From contig JAJDBM010000021.1 in NCBI GenBank assembly GCA_029261355.1, positions 1-64,000 of the forward strand: DNA of 64,000 nucleotides. Direction: 5' to 3'. The stretch comes from Nitrospirales bacterium (GTDB lineage: Bacteria; Nitrospirota; Nitrospiria; Nitrospirales; UBA8639). The number at the start of each line of letters is the position of its first letter. The stretch's first letter is position 1. Under the pieces are notes generated by a model. The model saw only the letters and a list, made by a program, of their open reading frames with translations, did no database searches and was not told where the DNA came from. Below are positions 52,716-62,217 of the stretch, piece after piece. The translations under genes were made by a program, and so were the position numbers.

Positions 52716-53045
52716 ATGACACGTTCATCATGGTTCGCCGGGTGTGGGTTGGTGATGGTGGGGCTGGTGTTGCTGTGTCCGTTGGGGGTGATGGCCGGGA
52801 CAGAATTGGGCGGGACGGATGTGGGGTTTTTGGAGAAGGCCGTGATCGTGATGCAAAACGTGGTGAACTTTTTTGAAGGACCGTTTGGCATATTTGTGGC
52901 GGTCGTGGCCTTTGGTTTGGCGATTGGGGTGTGGGTCATGTCCTCGCGAGGGGACGGAGAGTTGGGCTGGCTCGGACGTGTGGCGATTGGGGCCATGCTC
53001 CTCATCAATATTACGGCCATCATTTCAAATCTGAAGGCGCTCTAA
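52716..53045 (+). CDS. VirB2/TrbC-like pilin
   Basis: A 109-residue prepilin from MTRSSWFAGCGL. The start is fixed by AAAGGAGAG upstream; a longer overlapping frame is not needed. A signal peptide (VMVGLVLLCPLGVMAGTELG) is followed by two hydrophobic helices (FGIFVAVVAFGLAIGVWVMS; RVAIGAMLLINITAII), as in cyclic or processed conjugative pilins. The protein forms the pilus body. Confidence 0.85.
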   Translation: MTRSSWFAGCGLVMVGLVLLCPLGVMAGTELGGTDVGFLEKAVIVMQNVVNFFEGPFGIFVAVVAFGLAIGVWVMSSRGDGELGWLGRVAIGAMLLINITAIISNLKAL

Positions 53046-53053
53046 GGTATGAC

Positions 53054-55642
53054 ATGGCGCGTGTGATCCCTCCATCCAGTTCCATCGCGGCCGGAGCCAG
53101 TCTCCACCGCGAGTTTATGCCGTATGGTCAGGCGGTGCTCACGAAGACGGGCTCGTTGATTGGCGGAATCATCCTTGAGGGACGTGATGCGGATGGGTTG
53201 GGAGACGACGACTTTCGCGCACTCTCGTTGGTCGCACGCGGGGTGTACCAAGATCTGCCGTCGCACGTCATTGTCACGCAATACTATGCCCATTTTGAGG
53301 GCGTGGAGTTTCGTTTTCGACCACGGTCCCATCCGGTGTCTCACTTGCTGTCGCAACGGCGGGCCGCCTTTCTCAATCAGCGCGGTCTCTCCTCCAGTGT
53401 GCTCTTTCACTTGTTTGAAGTCTTACCCGATGAACGGTTGTCGCACTTGAGCGGACTCGATGTGCTGGCGCATTGTGTCAAAGCGCCGTTTCAATCAGCC
53501 TCACGCGAAGCGCTGAAAGCGCATCTCTCCAGTGTCGAACGACTCGTCTGTTATGGGGAGGCGTTAGAGACGCAAGCCGATGCCTTGTACGACCTGGTGA
53601 CCACAGCCTGTGCGAAGTGGGACGCGTTGCTGGCACCGCGTCCCATGACCATTCGGGAGTTGTGGACGCACAGTAAGTTCTTGGCGAACTTCGATCCGCA
53701 TTATTTGACGGAGGCGTATCAGGGGGCCGTGCCCGCCTCGAATTGGGATGTGAGCTTACCGGACGGCGACCGGGAACTCGTGCAGGTGCGGCATACGGAT
53801 GTGATGAAATGCGGGGGATCGGTCCCCCGCTATGTACGGGTGGGGGCCGTGAATCAATTTGGGGCTGAGCGGCACGCCTGGGGGTGTTGGGCCGATGGCC
53901 CACGAGCCCCGGCGCGGATGGCCGGAAATTATGTGTTGATGATGCGGTTTCAACCCTTATCACTCTGGCAACGCACGCTCTTGTTTCGCAACTCCAAACG
54001 GGATGTCAATCGACACAACATTGATTGGGGCGAAGCCATCCGTGGACGCAGTGCGACCACGGAAGCCGAACGGCGGGCCTCGATGAAGCCCGCCCTCTTG
54101 GAAGCCCTCACGCAAATTGAAGAAGCGGAAATGATTCCTGATCATTGGGGTCGCGCGCATGCGTTCTTTGCGCTCTGGGAGACCGATCCGACACGATTGC
54201 CGGCGCAATCGATTGCGATGAAGCGAGCCATGGATCATGCCGGATTTCAGACCTGTTGGGAAGGCGCGGGCCTGTGTCGCGCCTTTCCGTGCCTCATGCC
54301 CGGCGGTCGTGACTGCTCGATCCGCGATGTCCCACTCAATACGACGCAGATGGGGGCCAGTACCTTGTTCTATCGCGGACGGAGTGGCCAACCGGTGGTG
54401 GCCGACCTCGGCCAGGAGGAGTGTCAGTATGTGTTTCGTGGGGAGAATGGCAGTCCCTTTTACTTCTCCCCTTTTGTCGAAGGGCGCGGGTTGGTGATTG
54501 GGATCGGCCCGATTCGCTCTGGCAAGACCTTTGCGAAAACGACGGTGGGCTGTCATGCCTTGAAATATGATGGGTATCTGATCGGGATTGATATTGATCG
54601 GGGAATGGAACCGATCGCGCAAATTTTTCAGCACGACGGCGCAGTGTTTTCGATGGAAGCGGACCGCGAGCGCGGCTTTAATCCGTTTGTGCTCTGTCGA
54701 GGTCCGGAGGATGTCGAGTTTTTCCATCATTTGAAACAGCTCATCGTGTTGATGCTGCACTCGAATGACACGCCTGCGATGCAGGTCTGCACCGCGGAAG
54801 AGCAGCAGGCGTTGGATGAAGCCATCGTCGCGACGGCCCGCTTAGATAACCCCGCGCTCCATCGGCTCCGCACGGTGGTGCTCCACTGTCCGCACTCGCT
54901 GCAACGCAAGCTGCATCGCTGGGTGCATGCCGATGGGCAGGCGGGGATGTATGCCCGCTTCTTCGACGCGGACGAGGATGCGATTGGGTGTATTGATCGG
55001 CGGGTGACGGCCTTTAATTTAAAGGCGATTAAAGACAATGCCACGGTCATGCCCCTGGTGATGATGGAAATCTTTTTTCGGGTGACCCGGTTGTTTGAAG
55101 ATCCGCGCTATTTAGCCGTGCCGAAATATCTCGACATCGATGAAGCCCATGCCATGCTGGAGATTGACTATGTGAGTGAGCAGATTGTGACCTTCATTCG
55201 CACCTGGGGGAAATATCTGGCGGGGATGGGGCTCTGGTCCCAGAGTCCCCAAGAATTTGCGGGGCTGGCCCACTGGCCCGCGTTGCGCAGTGCGGCCAGT
55301 ACCTTCGTGTTCATGGCGGACCCCGCCATGGAGGAGTCTCTGTATCAAGAGACGTTTCGGTTAACCGATGGGGAATGTGCCGCGATTCGTGGACTCATTC
55401 CGAAGAAGCAAGCCTACATTATTCAACGCGATTTGGGGGTGTCGAAATGCGTCACGCTCGAAGTTGAAGCGGAGCAATACATTCTGTCCACGTCGAAGCC
55501 CTCCGAGTGGGGGCTGCGCGATCGGAACATTCACGAACTGGGGTTTGAGGCGGGGATGGCCAAGACGGTGGCGATGTTGGGGTTGACGCCCTCGCAGGCC
55601 GTGGAGGTGCCGGTCTTCGCTGAAGGAGGGGTGGGATCATGA
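53054..55642 (+). CDS. virB4: VirB4/TrbE-type ATPase
   Basis: An 862-residue ATPase starting at MARVIPPSS (ATG 53054); a longer frame upstream overlaps the pilin gene and is unlikely. The N-terminal half is the CagE/TrbE domain. The C-terminal half has GIGPIRSGKTFAKTT (Walker A, near residues 485-492), the PKYLDIDEAHAMLEID block (Walker B) and GLIPKKQAYIIQRDLG. It powers pilus assembly and substrate transfer. The downstream gene overlaps by four bases. Confidence 0.93.
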   Translation: MARVIPPSSSIAAGASLHREFMPYGQAVLTKTGSLIGGIILEGRDADGLGDDDFRALSLVARGVYQDLPSHVIVTQYYAHFEGVEFRFRPRSHPVSHLLSQRRAAFLNQRGLSSSVLFHLFEVLPDERLSHLSGLDVLAHCVKAPFQSASREALKAHLSSVERLVCYGEALETQADALYDLVTTACAKWDALLAPRPMTIRELWTHSKFLANFDPHYLTEAYQGAVPASNWDVSLPDGDRELVQVRHTDVMKCGGSVPRYVRVGAVNQFGAERHAWGCWADGPRAPARMAGNYVLMMRFQPLSLWQRTLLFRNSKRDVNRHNIDWGEAIRGRSATTEAERRASMKPALLEALTQIEEAEMIPDHWGRAHAFFALWETDPTRLPAQSIAMKRAMDHAGFQTCWEGAGLCRAFPCLMPGGRDCSIRDVPLNTTQMGASTLFYRGRSGQPVVADLGQEECQYVFRGENGSPFYFSPFVEGRGLVIGIGPIRSGKTFAKTTVGCHALKYDGYLIGIDIDRGMEPIAQIFQHDGAVFSMEADRERGFNPFVLCRGPEDVEFFHHLKQLIVLMLHSNDTPAMQVCTAEEQQALDEAIVATARLDNPALHRLRTVVLHCPHSLQRKLHRWVHADGQAGMYARFFDADEDAIGCIDRRVTAFNLKAIKDNATVMPLVMMEIFFRVTRLFEDPRYLAVPKYLDIDEAHAMLEIDYVSEQIVTFIRTWGKYLAGMGLWSQSPQEFAGLAHWPALRSAASTFVFMADPAMEESLYQETFRLTDGECAAIRGLIPKKQAYIIQRDLGVSKCVTLEVEAEQYILSTSKPSEWGLRDRNIHELGFEAGMAKTVAMLGLTPSQAVEVPVFAEGGVGS

Positions 55643-56517
55643 GGGATCGTCGATGGCTGCTTGCCGTGGTGCTGAGCTGGTGTGTGTGGATGGGGCCGGT
55701 GCCGGTCGCGAAGAGCTCCGGCATTCCGACCGTGGATGTGGTCTCGATTGCCCAACAGCTCACCAGTTATGTGACGCAACTCCAAGAGTTTCAACAAATG
55801 ATTGTGTCGGTGGGGTTAGAGCAATCACAGTTGGCGCAAATGCTCATCGATTATGAACAAAAGTTACGCGAGTATCGGTCGTATCTGAATCAAGTACGAA
55901 GCGTGCAACGCTTTATTAGTGATCCCGATTGGGCGCGGTTGGTCAAGATTATCGTGAAGACGCCCTATGGGCAAGGGATTATCGGGAAGGTGCCGTTTCT
56001 CAAACCAGATGCTCCCGACTACAAAGAGCAAATCCGAGACAAGCTACAAGAATATGGCATCTTCCCTGCGCCCACCGACGAGGTCTTGACGGATCTCGAT
56101 GGGGTGGGGATTTCAGGGGACGAGGCCAAACCCTTTGAGGCCTATAACGACGAGCTTGAACAGCAGTTTTCCCGCTATGAAGAGCAATTGAATATGACCT
56201 CGGTCAATCAACGGGATATCAAAGAACGGACGAAAAAAATTAACGAGTATGCGGCAGATATTCGGAGTTTGGGGGATGAATCAGACTTGGCCACCGCGCA
56301 GATGGGGCTGACCCAAGATAACTTTGCCTCGCATCAACGCGAGGCGGCAATTCGCGCCACGACGCAAAATGGGTTGAACTATGAATCGCCGACGACGGCC
56401 CAGATGCAGCGCAAGGCCAAAATGATCAAAGAAGAAATCGAACGATTGAAGCGGGTGCGGGCGCGGGGTGGAGTCAAGATGGGCGGGAAGACCTCCTTTG
56501 CGAGAGACGGCTTTTAA
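55639..56517 (+). CDS. TrbJ/VirB5-like protein
   Basis: A 292-residue exported protein with a signal peptide (WLLAVVLSWCVWMGPVPVAK) and a helical TrbJ domain beginning TVDVVSIAQQLTSYVTQLQE and containing long amphipathic helices up to MIKEEIERLKRVRARGG. TrbJ acts like VirB5, a minor component at the pilus tip or periplasm. The start overlaps the VirB4 stop (ATGA). Confidence 0.85.
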   Translation: MRDRRWLLAVVLSWCVWMGPVPVAKSSGIPTVDVVSIAQQLTSYVTQLQEFQQMIVSVGLEQSQLAQMLIDYEQKLREYRSYLNQVRSVQRFISDPDWARLVKIIVKTPYGQGIIGKVPFLKPDAPDYKEQIRDKLQEYGIFPAPTDEVLTDLDGVGISGDEAKPFEAYNDELEQQFSRYEEQLNMTSVNQRDIKERTKKINEYAADIRSLGDESDLATAQMGLTQDNFASHQREAAIRATTQNGLNYESPTTAQMQRKAKMIKEEIERLKRVRARGGVKMGGKTSFARDGF

Positions 56518-56529
56518 CGAAACAAGAGG

Positions 56530-57018
56530 ATGAGCATGAGACGTGTGGTGCTATTGAGTGTGCTCGTGATCGGCATGATGGTTGGAGGGGCGCAGGGTGC
56601 GTTGAAGACTGGGCCATGGCCCAGTGATCCCGAGCTAGCCAAGGTGGAGAAGGAGATGAAAGAGAAGCAGAAGCCCTGCAAGCAAATCAAGAATTACATG
56701 CGGAAGTCTGATTGTACCTCCAAGGTTCGGTCTGAATTTTATGCCAAGGGGCTCGTGCGGGGCACGGAACAATACGTCGATCTCCATTATGTCGATTTGC
56801 CGAACCAGGCCTTAATCGACACACGGAAGGCGTTGATTGAACTGAAAGAGCAGGCCCGGACCGACAACGACGCGACGTTTGATCGTGAGCCTGGCGAATT
56901 ATCCGAGGAAGACTTGGCTTCAGAAATTCAACATATTGAAGTTGAGATGGGACGACGGGCGAAGCGGCGGTTTGAAAACAATGTGGAATTCTTTCAGGGA
57001 CTGACACGGCAACCATGA
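56530..57018 (+). CDS. Exported protein in the TrbK position
   Basis: A 162-residue protein with a signal peptide (VVLLSVLVIGMMVGGAQGAL) and a highly charged helical mature part with two Cys (KPCKQIKNYMRKSDCTSKV). In IncP-type trb operons the entry-exclusion gene trbK lies between trbJ and trbL, exactly where this gene lies, but this protein is longer and lacks a clear lipobox. A role in entry exclusion is a positional guess. GAGGATGAGC precedes the ATG. Confidence 0.5.
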   Translation: MSMRRVVLLSVLVIGMMVGGAQGALKTGPWPSDPELAKVEKEMKEKQKPCKQIKNYMRKSDCTSKVRSEFYAKGLVRGTEQYVDLHYVDLPNQALIDTRKALIELKEQARTDNDATFDREPGELSEEDLASEIQHIEVEMGRRAKRRFENNVEFFQGLTRQP

Positions 57019-57995
57019 ACCGGCATCTGTTCACAGCCCGTCCAGTCATCACGACCGGGCTCTTCACGGTCCCACTGCTCTGGGCTCCACGCGTCTGGGC
57101 GCAAGCCGACTATGGGGACATGGAACGGTCCTTTAACTCCTTTGATGGGCTGGTGGACTCCGCCCGCACCTATTTGGATCTCGTCCTGGCCCCTGGTTCA
57201 CCAGGGGCGCAACTCAGTCAAGCCGTCTTTCTGACCATCGCCGTCTATGTGATCAGTATGGGTCTTGCCAAATGGATGATGGCGGAAAGCGATACCTGGG
57301 ATTTGATGGCCACATTCTTTCTCGTCGTGGTGGTCAAACTCATTCTCTCCTCGTTTGATACGCTGACGGAAGCCGCGCATCATCTGGCCACGGGCGTAGG
57401 GTCAGCGATTCAAGAGCCGATTGTGGGCACCGCTGATGTCTTTTTTCCGGCGAGTTATATCTCGAATCTGATCTCGAACTTCTCCTATCTCCCCGTCAAT
57501 ATCTTTGAAGCCATGGCGACCATCATGGGGACGATTGTCCTGTCAGCGGCAGGACTCGCCTTAGGCGTCGTCGCCTTTTTTACGGCTGCCTGGGGCACCT
57601 GGGGGTATGCGGTGGCCAAGCTCGTGGGCTGGTTCTTTGTGCCTTTTTTGTTGGTCCCCCGCCTGTCCTTTCTCTTTGATGGCTGGCTGCGGTTTTTTGT
57701 GGGCTTCTTGGTCTATGACGTGTTGGCGCGGGTGAATATTTCGCTCTGCCTCGTTTTACTCTCGAAGTACTTTGGGTTGCCCCTCTCGGCGGCAGCGGTG
57801 AGTAGCCCGATTGTCATTTCCGGCAGTTCGCTCACCGATTATTTCGGGCTCTTAGCCCTCATGATCATGGCACTCGTGGCCCTGATTGCCACGGGCCGGT
57901 TTGCAGTGACGATTGCCTCCGGGGTGGGAGGATTTGGTGGGGTGGTCGCGGCGACGGCGTTAGGGGCGGCGCGACTGGGACGAGGGATACGGTAA
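57015..57995 (+). CDS. TrbL/VirB6-like inner membrane protein
   Basis: A 326-residue polytopic protein with about six membrane helices (AVFLTIAVYVISMGLAKWMM; LMATFFLVVVVKLILSSFDT; TIVLSAAGLALGVVAFFTAA; GWFFVPFLLVPRLSFLFDGW; LALMIMALVALIATGRFAV). The N-terminus has a signal-like segment. It is the channel-forming VirB6/TrbL subunit. Its start overlaps the previous stop by four bases (ATGA). Confidence 0.88.
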   Translation: MNRHLFTARPVITTGLFTVPLLWAPRVWAQADYGDMERSFNSFDGLVDSARTYLDLVLAPGSPGAQLSQAVFLTIAVYVISMGLAKWMMAESDTWDLMATFFLVVVVKLILSSFDTLTEAAHHLATGVGSAIQEPIVGTADVFFPASYISNLISNFSYLPVNIFEAMATIMGTIVLSAAGLALGVVAFFTAAWGTWGYAVAKLVGWFFVPFLLVPRLSFLFDGWLRFFVGFLVYDVLARVNISLCLVLLSKYFGLPLSAAAVSSPIVISGSSLTDYFGLLALMIMALVALIATGRFAVTIASGVGGFGGVVAATALGAARLGRGIR

Positions 57996-58014
57996 TCATG
58001 GAGCACGTGGAACG

Positions 58015-58839
58015 ATGACACCTGGCACACTGAACGACGAACCCAGCCTCACGAACGGGGCCATGGCCGAGCAGGGGGTGTATCCCGGCACCGTCTATGC
58101 GCGGGGCGAGCAAATCTCAGCGGAGGCGTTACGGCAGCTCAGTCGCGAATCCTTTCTCTCCGCCGACCGCAATCAATGGTTTCTCGTGACCCTCGTGCTG
58201 TGTGGGGCCTTAGCCTTTGTGCTGTATCAGTACATTCTCTTGACGCAGACCTCGGCCACGCATCGGGAGGTCATCTGGGTCAAGATGTATGACAACGGCA
58301 CCTGGGACATTGAGCCGCATGACAATCATGCGTCCATCGATATTTTGGAGGCCACCGTCAATAGTGTCTTAAAGCAATGGGTGACGCGGCGGTTTTCTCA
58401 AGTGCCGACGACGGTCCTCGCTGACTACACCTATGCGAACTATTTTCTCTCGCCCGCACTCACGCGTGACTTTACCGGAGCCAAGGGCTTTCATGCGGCG
58501 CAGACAGCCGCCGAAGTGCAAGCCTGTCTGGAGTGTCCAGTGCTGACCTATGCCGTGCGCACCCTCGATCATTACGACCAAGAGGTGGGGACCTTCGCCA
58601 GTGGCGACGGCACGTTCTATCGCACGCATCTCTTTGTGACGGCCACGCGCACGGCTGCCGATGGGCAGGTGATGAAAGAAGAGGCGCGGATTATCCGCGT
58701 GCAGTGGCGTCTCATGACGCCCGTGGAAATTCATGCGGTGGTGAGTGGGAAGAACGGGCAAGCATGGCTTGATCAGAATCCGATTGGGCTGGAAATTACC
58801 GCCTATCATGATTTAGACGATCCGTCGGCGACGGACTAA
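58015..58839 (+). CDS. TrbF/VirB8-like bitopic protein
   Basis: A 274-residue protein with one membrane helix at about residues 58-80 (QWFLVTLVLCGALAFVLYQY) and a periplasmic VirB8-like NTF2 fold (WVTRRFSQVPTTVLADYTYA, RVQWRLMTPVEIHAVVSGKN). It links the inner-membrane and core complexes. It is located between TrbL and TrbG, as in IncP operons. Confidence 0.87.
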   Translation: MTPGTLNDEPSLTNGAMAEQGVYPGTVYARGEQISAEALRQLSRESFLSADRNQWFLVTLVLCGALAFVLYQYILLTQTSATHREVIWVKMYDNGTWDIEPHDNHASIDILEATVNSVLKQWVTRRFSQVPTTVLADYTYANYFLSPALTRDFTGAKGFHAAQTAAEVQACLECPVLTYAVRTLDHYDQEVGTFASGDGTFYRTHLFVTATRTAADGQVMKEEARIIRVQWRLMTPVEIHAVVSGKNGQAWLDQNPIGLEITAYHDLDDPSATD

Positions 58840-58852
58840 GGAGGCGAGGAGC

Positions 58853-59701
58853 ATGACACAGCGTGTAGGGGGACTGGTGCTAGGAATGCTGCTGGTGGGC
58901 ACCACCGGATGGGCCGGGGAGTATGTCGAGCCGTGTAAAGAAATTCAGTGGACGCCAGATAACGTCTATTACGTCCGCTCGACACTCCATGTGGCGACAC
59001 ACATTATTTTACCAGAGCCGATGCAAGGGAAGCCCGTCGCCGGGGATGGCACACTCTGGAGTATCAATGGCGAAAACATCCACCTCTTTGTGCAACCCAA
59101 AACCTCGAAGGTTGAAGAGGGCGCACAAACCTCAGCCTCGGTCGTCTCGACCTCGAATACCTCCTATGACTTTTTGATTGAGCGCGTCTTCGACGCACCC
59201 GATGTCTGTATCAAACTCGTGCGGGAGGGTCAGGGCCAGGCCGTCGGCTCACAGGGGTGGCAGACGCCACAACAACGGGCCGACACGCACCTGCACGAAC
59301 AACTGGCGCAAGCGAAGCGATCCATTGCCTCCTTGCGGAAGGCGCAGAAACAGGAGCAGGCCAAATACCAGCAACAAGTGCTCAAGACGCTGGCTGAATA
59401 CCGCACCAAAATTTATACCGGCTATGTCTGGGACGGCGCGAGTCGACAGTTTGGCGACGCCTTCATCTCGGATGTCTATGACGATGGCCGCTTTACCTTT
59501 ATCCGCGTCACCCACGATAACCAAGGGCTCATGCAGGTGCAGACGCGCATTGAGGACAAGAAGGAAATGGTGGAATATTCCTACGATGCGGGCAAGAAGA
59601 TCTATACCGTCGTGGGGATGTACCCGGAACTCCTCTTAACCTATGACGAGACCACGATGGAGATCCATCGCACCTCCTCCCACACCTGGGGAGGGTATTA
59701 A
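58853..59701 (+). CDS. TrbG/VirB9-like core complex protein
   Basis: A 282-residue exported protein with a signal peptide (GLVLGMLLVGTTGWAGEY) and a VirB9/CagX plan: an N-terminal beta domain with DGTLWSINGENIHLFVQPKT and TSYDFLIERVFDAPD, a helical linker and a C-terminal beta region (YTGYVWDGASRQFGDAFISD, YPELLLTYDETTMEIHR). It forms the outer part of the core with TrbI. An AAGGAGGCGAGG signal precedes the ATG. Confidence 0.9.
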   Translation: MTQRVGGLVLGMLLVGTTGWAGEYVEPCKEIQWTPDNVYYVRSTLHVATHIILPEPMQGKPVAGDGTLWSINGENIHLFVQPKTSKVEEGAQTSASVVSTSNTSYDFLIERVFDAPDVCIKLVREGQGQAVGSQGWQTPQQRADTHLHEQLAQAKRSIASLRKAQKQEQAKYQQQVLKTLAEYRTKIYTGYVWDGASRQFGDAFISDVYDDGRFTFIRVTHDNQGLMQVQTRIEDKKEMVEYSYDAGKKIYTVVGMYPELLLTYDETTMEIHRTSSHTWGGY

Positions 59702-59706
59702 TCTCC

Positions 59707-61068
59707 ATGGGTACAGTCGAAGAAAAAGCGGTCAAGCATGAAGAGCGGCCCGCCACGCATAACAAGCGGGCGCAGACCTACATGCTGGCCATGGCCATTT
59801 TTATCGTGGTGCTCTTTGCGGTGAGTGCGTATTCCCGCATGCAGGGGGAGCAACCCACGCTCTTTTCCGCGTCGGATGATGCGGCTCCTCGCGTGCAACG
59901 GTCACCGCCGAAAGCGACACTTGCGGCCTTTGGCGATCAGGTCAAGGCCGCGCGACGGAAGTTGGAGCGCCTGGCGGCCAAGCCGTCCCAGGATCAGGAG
60001 TCAGAGGTGGTGACCGATGACGAAATCTGGAGGCCACGGGCTCAACCGCAGGACGAGCCGCAGGATCAGGAGGGTGTGGAGTGGCCTGAGGACTATCCTC
60101 CCGCCAAACCAGCAACAGATCGCCTCGCCGACAAAGAGCGGAACATGGTGGAGCAATCACGGACGACGCCCATTGAGGTCTCCTTAGGGTTTACCAAAAA
60201 GACGCGGACGCCACGACGGAGCATTCAAGCGTCGTCGGCGAGGGGGAAGATCGGCGCACTTGAACAAGAAATTCAACGTGTCCAAGCGTTACGGGCGAAT
60301 CTCCAGCAACCCGGCGCGAGCGGTGGGCCGACACCAGGCTTGGCCTCACTCGCGACTGTCTCGTCGTTGGCCTCGGGCGGTGAGCCATCGGCCCTGTCCG
60401 TGGGGCGGCCTTCTCCACCGACGCCATCGGCACCCGTGGTGGGGCAAGCGGCGTCCTCCCCAACGCCGCGCTTGCCCGGACAGCAACTCCTTCCACTCAC
60501 GACGGTCATTCAGGCCGTCTTGGATCAACAGGCCATCAGTGATTATGAAGGGCCGATGCGCTTGCTCGTGGTCCAGGATGTCTACGATGTGGCGAAGGCC
60601 CATGTGCTGATTCCGAAAGGGTCCAAGGTGCTCGCCCGGTCGTTGGTGGTGGGTAATGTCAATGCCGCCATTCAAAGTCGCATGGGGATTGCGGTGCAGT
60701 CTGTGGTGCTGCCCAATGGCACAGCCATCGACTTCTCGCGACAAGCGGCGCTCGATCGTGAAGGGGTCGCCGCCATTGAGGGCGACACGGATTATCACCT
60801 CATTGAACAGTTCTTGGGGGTGGCCGCATTCGCGTTGATCTCCACTGGCACGAGTCGGTCGGGGTCAGGAGCCAATAGCGACACGACGTTTCAGGGGGAG
60901 TTGGGGCAAGCCGCGCGCCAACAATTTTCGCCTCTGCTGCAACGGTATCTGCAATTGGTGCCGACGATTACCCTGGAAGCGGGGACCCCGATGAGGATTT
61001 TCCTGCAAGAAGCCCTCTATATTTTTCCGTGGTCCACGGTGGGAGAACGCTATGTCTCGACGCACTAA
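59707..61068 (+). CDS. TrbI/VirB10-like core complex protein
   Basis: A 453-residue protein with one membrane helix near residues 27-45 (YMLAMAIFIVVLFAVSAYS), a long Pro/Ser/Ala-rich periplasmic linker, and a C-terminal VirB10 beta-barrel domain (MRLLVVQDVYDVAKAHVLIP, SRMGIAVQSVVLPNGTAIDF, AGTPMRIFLQEALYIFPW). It spans the envelope and senses ATP use. The next gene begins 17 bases before its stop. Confidence 0.92.
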   Translation: MGTVEEKAVKHEERPATHNKRAQTYMLAMAIFIVVLFAVSAYSRMQGEQPTLFSASDDAAPRVQRSPPKATLAAFGDQVKAARRKLERLAAKPSQDQESEVVTDDEIWRPRAQPQDEPQDQEGVEWPEDYPPAKPATDRLADKERNMVEQSRTTPIEVSLGFTKKTRTPRRSIQASSARGKIGALEQEIQRVQALRANLQQPGASGGPTPGLASLATVSSLASGGEPSALSVGRPSPPTPSAPVVGQAASSPTPRLPGQQLLPLTTVIQAVLDQQAISDYEGPMRLLVVQDVYDVAKAHVLIPKGSKVLARSLVVGNVNAAIQSRMGIAVQSVVLPNGTAIDFSRQAALDREGVAAIEGDTDYHLIEQFLGVAAFALISTGTSRSGSGANSDTTFQGELGQAARQQFSPLLQRYLQLVPTITLEAGTPMRIFLQEALYIFPWSTVGERYVSTH

Positions 61069-61429
61069 GTCATGGATGAGCATGGGCGTGCTGGGGGTGG
61101 TGCTGCTAGGTAGCTCGGGTGCGGGATGGGCGTTACAAGATCCGCTGAATGCGCAAGTGCGGGTGGTCTTCCCAGCAGAAGTGGAGACGGTGGGCGAGGC
61201 CTTTGCCTTCTTATTGACGCCGTCAGGGTATGCGATGACCACGCAACCTCCGGCCTCACCTGCGGCACGCGCAGGGTTTCGCGCGCCCCTTCCGGTGCCA
61301 CTGCCGCATGAGGCAGTGCTCACGATTAATCAAGCGCTCCTGGCGGTGACGCCGGAGAACTGGGCCGTGGTCATTGATCATCCGAATAAATTGGTGTCGT
61401 TGACACCACTGACGAACGAGGAGGAGTAG
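61052..61429 (+). CDS. PilL/TcpQ-like exported small protein
   Basis: A 125-residue exported protein (signal SMGVLGVVLLGSSGAGWALQ) containing VRVVFPAEVETVGEAFAFLL, SGYAMTT and LTINQALLAVTPENWAVVID, a pattern seen in the short secretin-like or PilL N-terminal proteins of integrative elements. It probably sits in the periplasm or outer membrane with the core complex. The start overlaps trbI, and a lipoprotein gene follows three bases later. Confidence 0.6.
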   Translation: MSRRTKSWMSMGVLGVVLLGSSGAGWALQDPLNAQVRVVFPAEVETVGEAFAFLLTPSGYAMTTQPPASPAARAGFRAPLPVPLPHEAVLTINQALLAVTPENWAVVIDHPNKLVSLTPLTNEEE

Positions 61430-61432
61430 GGG

Positions 61433-61975
61433 ATGCGCCTGATGATGATCATCCTTCTGAGTAGTCTCTTGGGGGGCTGTGCGGCGGGGCCACGCTTGGC
61501 TGAGCCGATTCAGACCATGCCGGACCATCCTCGCTTGGTCTATCGCTCACTCGTCCCGGAGGGGCCGACGGGGGAGGGGTGTCCGGCCCCAGCCGTCCCG
61601 CCTGACGAGGAGGCGCGGGCCGCCCTCTTTATTCCGTTTCCGCCCGATCGCTGGAATGTGTCGCCGGGCGATACCCGGTGGCAGGCGGTGTATCAGCAAT
61701 TGAATCCCGATCAGCCCTATGCGGTCGTGGGGCGCGCCACGGCCAATGAAGCCGGGGCCGCGCTCGTCGCGCAGCGACGGGCGACCGTCGTCAGTCAGCT
61801 CTTCATCGAGGCGGGATTTCCGGCCTCCCACGTACAGACGGTGGCCAGTTGGGGACCGGCGGCGGACGACGACCGATCGGGCGTCATGATTCTTGAACTC
61901 GCATCGGATCGCGGGCTGTGGGGCTGGCCGCGAACGGTCCACTATGCACCGCCTCAGACGAAGAAAGGGGGATGA
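61433..61975 (+). CDS. OmpA-like lipoprotein
   Basis: A 180-residue lipoprotein with a lipobox LLGGC at about residues 12-16. The mature part resembles an OmpA C-terminal domain: ALFIPFPPDRWNVSPGDT, then YAVVGRATANEAGAALVAQR (the VxGxAxxxxxxxLxxxRA core) and ATVVSQLFIEAGFPASHVQT. It may hold the transfer core to peptidoglycan or play a VirB7-like role. Confidence 0.65.
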   Translation: MRLMMIILLSSLLGGCAAGPRLAEPIQTMPDHPRLVYRSLVPEGPTGEGCPAPAVPPDEEARAALFIPFPPDRWNVSPGDTRWQAVYQQLNPDQPYAVVGRATANEAGAALVAQRRATVVSQLFIEAGFPASHVQTVASWGPAADDDRSGVMILELASDRGLWGWPRTVHYAPPQTKKGG

Positions 61976-61976
61976 C

Positions 61977-62216
61977 GTGGCGATTAGTTTAGCCATTCCA
62001 GAGAAACCAAAATCCTGTAAGCGCACCTATGTCTTAGATGAGGAATTGTGTGAGAGCTTTGACCAGTATGTCCGGGCCGCGAAAGAGCAGTATCCCGAGG
62101 TGACGGAGTCGATGATTCTCACAGAAATGTTAAGGGTGCAGATGACCAAAGATCGGGCGTTTCAACAGTGGCGAAAAACGCAGGGGCTCAATGGTCAGAA
62201 GACCAAGGAGGGATGA
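61977..62216 (+). CDS. Small cytoplasmic protein of the transfer operon
   Basis: A 79-residue protein starting at GTG 61977, preceded by AAGGGGGATGAC; an upstream frame overlaps the lipoprotein gene. The sequence (KRTYVLDEELCESFDQYVRA, TESMILTEMLRVQMTKDRAF) has the strand-helix-helix pattern of ribbon-helix-helix proteins. A relaxosome or regulatory role is possible, and unproven. Confidence 0.55.
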   Translation: MAISLAIPEKPKSCKRTYVLDEELCESFDQYVRAAKEQYPEVTESMILTEMLRVQMTKDRAFQQWRKTQGLNGQKTKEG

Positions 62217-62217
62217 G

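Noticed and set aside
53478-53963. Minus-strand frame inside the VirB4 gene
   Set aside because: It is a shadow of the strongly conserved VirB4 ATPase; the Pro/Arg/Ser-rich translation is typical of antisense GC-rich DNA.
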